Of a stretch of 64,000 nucleotides of DNA, positions 63,128-64,000 are shown piece after piece (within the stretch, counting starts at the first letter, position 1; the number at the start of each line of letters is the position of its first letter). The notes below the pieces were generated by a model. The model had not been told where the DNA came from. It was given only the letters and a program-made list of their open reading frames with translations, and did no database searches. The position numbers and the translations under genes are program-made. Where the stretch lies: the NCBI RefSeq assembly GCF_947503705.1, contig NZ_CANNES010000009.1:1-64000 (forward strand), given 5' to 3'. The DNA comes from an uncultured Tateyamaria sp. (GTDB lineage: Bacteria; Pseudomonadota; Alphaproteobacteria; Rhodobacterales; Rhodobacteraceae).

Positions 63128-64000
63128 TTAGGAGGCTTTCGGCTCTTCGAGCTCTTCCGGGGCCTCGACGGGGGCTTCAACGGGCGTCGCTTCGACATCC
63201 ATCACGTCATTCGCCACGCCAGCCAGGCCGTTTTCCAGGCTTACGCCCAGTTCTTTGCCTAGCGCTTGCATGGCGGGCATTTGCAGGGCCATGCCCAGCA
63301 CAGAGTCGAGGGCCTGGTTCACCGGCGTGCCGGATGTGCCGCCACCGCCTGCCGCACCGGGTTGGCCCATGCCGGTCACCTGATGGATCTTGATCGAGTC
63401 GATCTTTTCGGCGGGCTTGACCATCTCCGCGATCATGGCAGGCATCGCCTCCAGTTGAGCCAGGCGGACCTTCATCGCGATGATTTCCGCGCTCAATTCA
63501 TTCTCGGAATTTGCGATGGCTGTCTGACCTTCGGCGGTGGCCAGCAGGTCGGTCTTTTTCGCAGCGGCCCGCACGGTCATCGCGTCGGCATCCGCCTGTG
63601 CCTCTTCCAATTTGGCTGCGGCGCGGTCGGCGGCTGCCTCTTTCTCGGCGGCGGCGGCCAGACGAATGGCGGTGGCTTGGCGTTCGGCCTCTTTTTCGGC
63701 CTCGATCAGGGCAATTTCCTTGGATCGCTGCGCTTCGGCCACGGCACGGGCCGTTTCGATGGCCTCGGCGGCCTTTTTGGCCTCCGCCCGGGCGTTGTCG
63801 GCTGAGGCGCGAGCCTGGCTTTCTTCCTCCGATTTGCGAGCCACGATGATGGCACGCTCCTGATCGGCGACCTCCAGTTCGCGTTCATTGGCGATCTCCG
63901 CCTCGCGGATGGTCCGCTCGCGGTTGATCTCAGCGGCGCGGACCGCGCGTTCGCGTTCGATGCGGGCTTCTTCCTTGGCCCGATCTGACGCTTCCTGATT
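63128..64000 (-). CDS. Flotillin/YqiK-family protein, C-terminal part, cut by the window end
   Basis: The frame is open to the right edge (5' end missing). The visible 290 residues are a long Ala/Glu-rich coiled coil (AKEEARIERERAVRAAEINR, REAEIANERELEVADQERA, AEAQRSKEIALIEAEKEAER) followed by a Gly-rich linker and an acidic Pro/Glu tail. The repeated EA(R/E)-type heptads and the AAAEKEAAADRAAAKLEEAQ block are typical of bacterial flotillins of the YqiK type, which are membrane-anchored scaffolds. The missing N-terminus should carry the membrane segment and SPFH domain. Confidence 0.85.
   Translation of the reverse strand, partial: NQEASDRAKEEARIERERAVRAAEINRERTIREAEIANERELEVADQERAIIVARKSEEESQARASADNARAEAKKAAEAIETARAVAEAQRSKEIALIEAEKEAERQATAIRLAAAAEKEAAADRAAAKLEEAQADADAMTVRAAAKKTDLLATAEGQTAIANSENELSAEIIAMKVRLAQLEAMPAMIAEMVKPAEKIDSIKIHQVTGMGQPGAAGGGGTSGTPVNQALDSVLGMALQMPAMQALGKELGVSLENGLAGVANDVMDVEATPVEAPVEAPEELEEPKAS

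Overview
The window looks like a chromosome segment of an alphaproteobacterium of the order Rhodobacterales (Roseobacter group). The evidence is the high GC content, the core gene order (miaB/phoH/ybeY/corC/lnt/metK and rpsA/ihfB/lapA/trpF/trpB), a SAM/SAH-type riboswitch in front of metK (a class I know from this order), and the protein sequences. No species is assigned.

The window falls into two halves that meet at a tRNA-Ser(GCU) gene at 29992-30081. The left half (1-30 kb) is accessory DNA. It holds three tyrosine recombinase genes (one with an out-of-frame internal deletion, one frameshifted beside the tRNA, one intact), a remnant of a fourth, and several intergenic repeat remnants. Its main modules are: (a) a 3.7-9.5 kb cluster of regulators (LysR, HxlR), small membrane proteins (DUF2306, DUF6326, a VTT-like protein carrying a DUF6326-like N-terminus), a methyltransferase, an AhpD-like protein and an acetyltransferase; (b) a complete cyanate module at 10-16 kb, with a sigma54-type activator (cynF-like) divergent from cynABD (ABC uptake) and cynS (cyanase) plus a DUF1348 gene, and two tandem TACGA-N4-TCGTA palindromes between them; (c) a defence-like region at 19.5-28 kb, with a 1354-residue STAND ATPase carrying an N-terminal PD-(D/E)XK-like nuclease (Avs-type architecture), a class II Fic protein with a winged-helix tail and its own operator repeats, a DUF1403/ScpB-like pair, and a DUF3883 nuclease-fold protein.

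The right half (30-64 kb) is mostly core genome: ychF, trpA, cmk, aroA, trmB, rplY, pth, trpB, trpF, ihfB, rpsA, metK, lnt, corC, ybeY, phoH, miaB and the 3' part of a flotillin gene. Interspersed are a MarR/nitroreductase pair facing an FMN-dependent alpha-hydroxy-acid oxidase, a small sulfotransferase, two families of repeated intergenic hairpins, and an OmpA-type protein in tandem with a lipoprotein that shares its small tryptophan/cysteine module.

The most unusual single gene is at 52963-53577. It is a membrane-anchored paralogue of the cytochrome bc1 Rieske subunit in which all four [2Fe-2S] ligands are replaced while both disulfide cysteines are kept. Other points worth a second look are the STAND/nuclease protein, the cyanate control region, a 25-bp site shared by the LysR promoter and the DUF6326 promoter, and the chimeric membrane protein at 6093.
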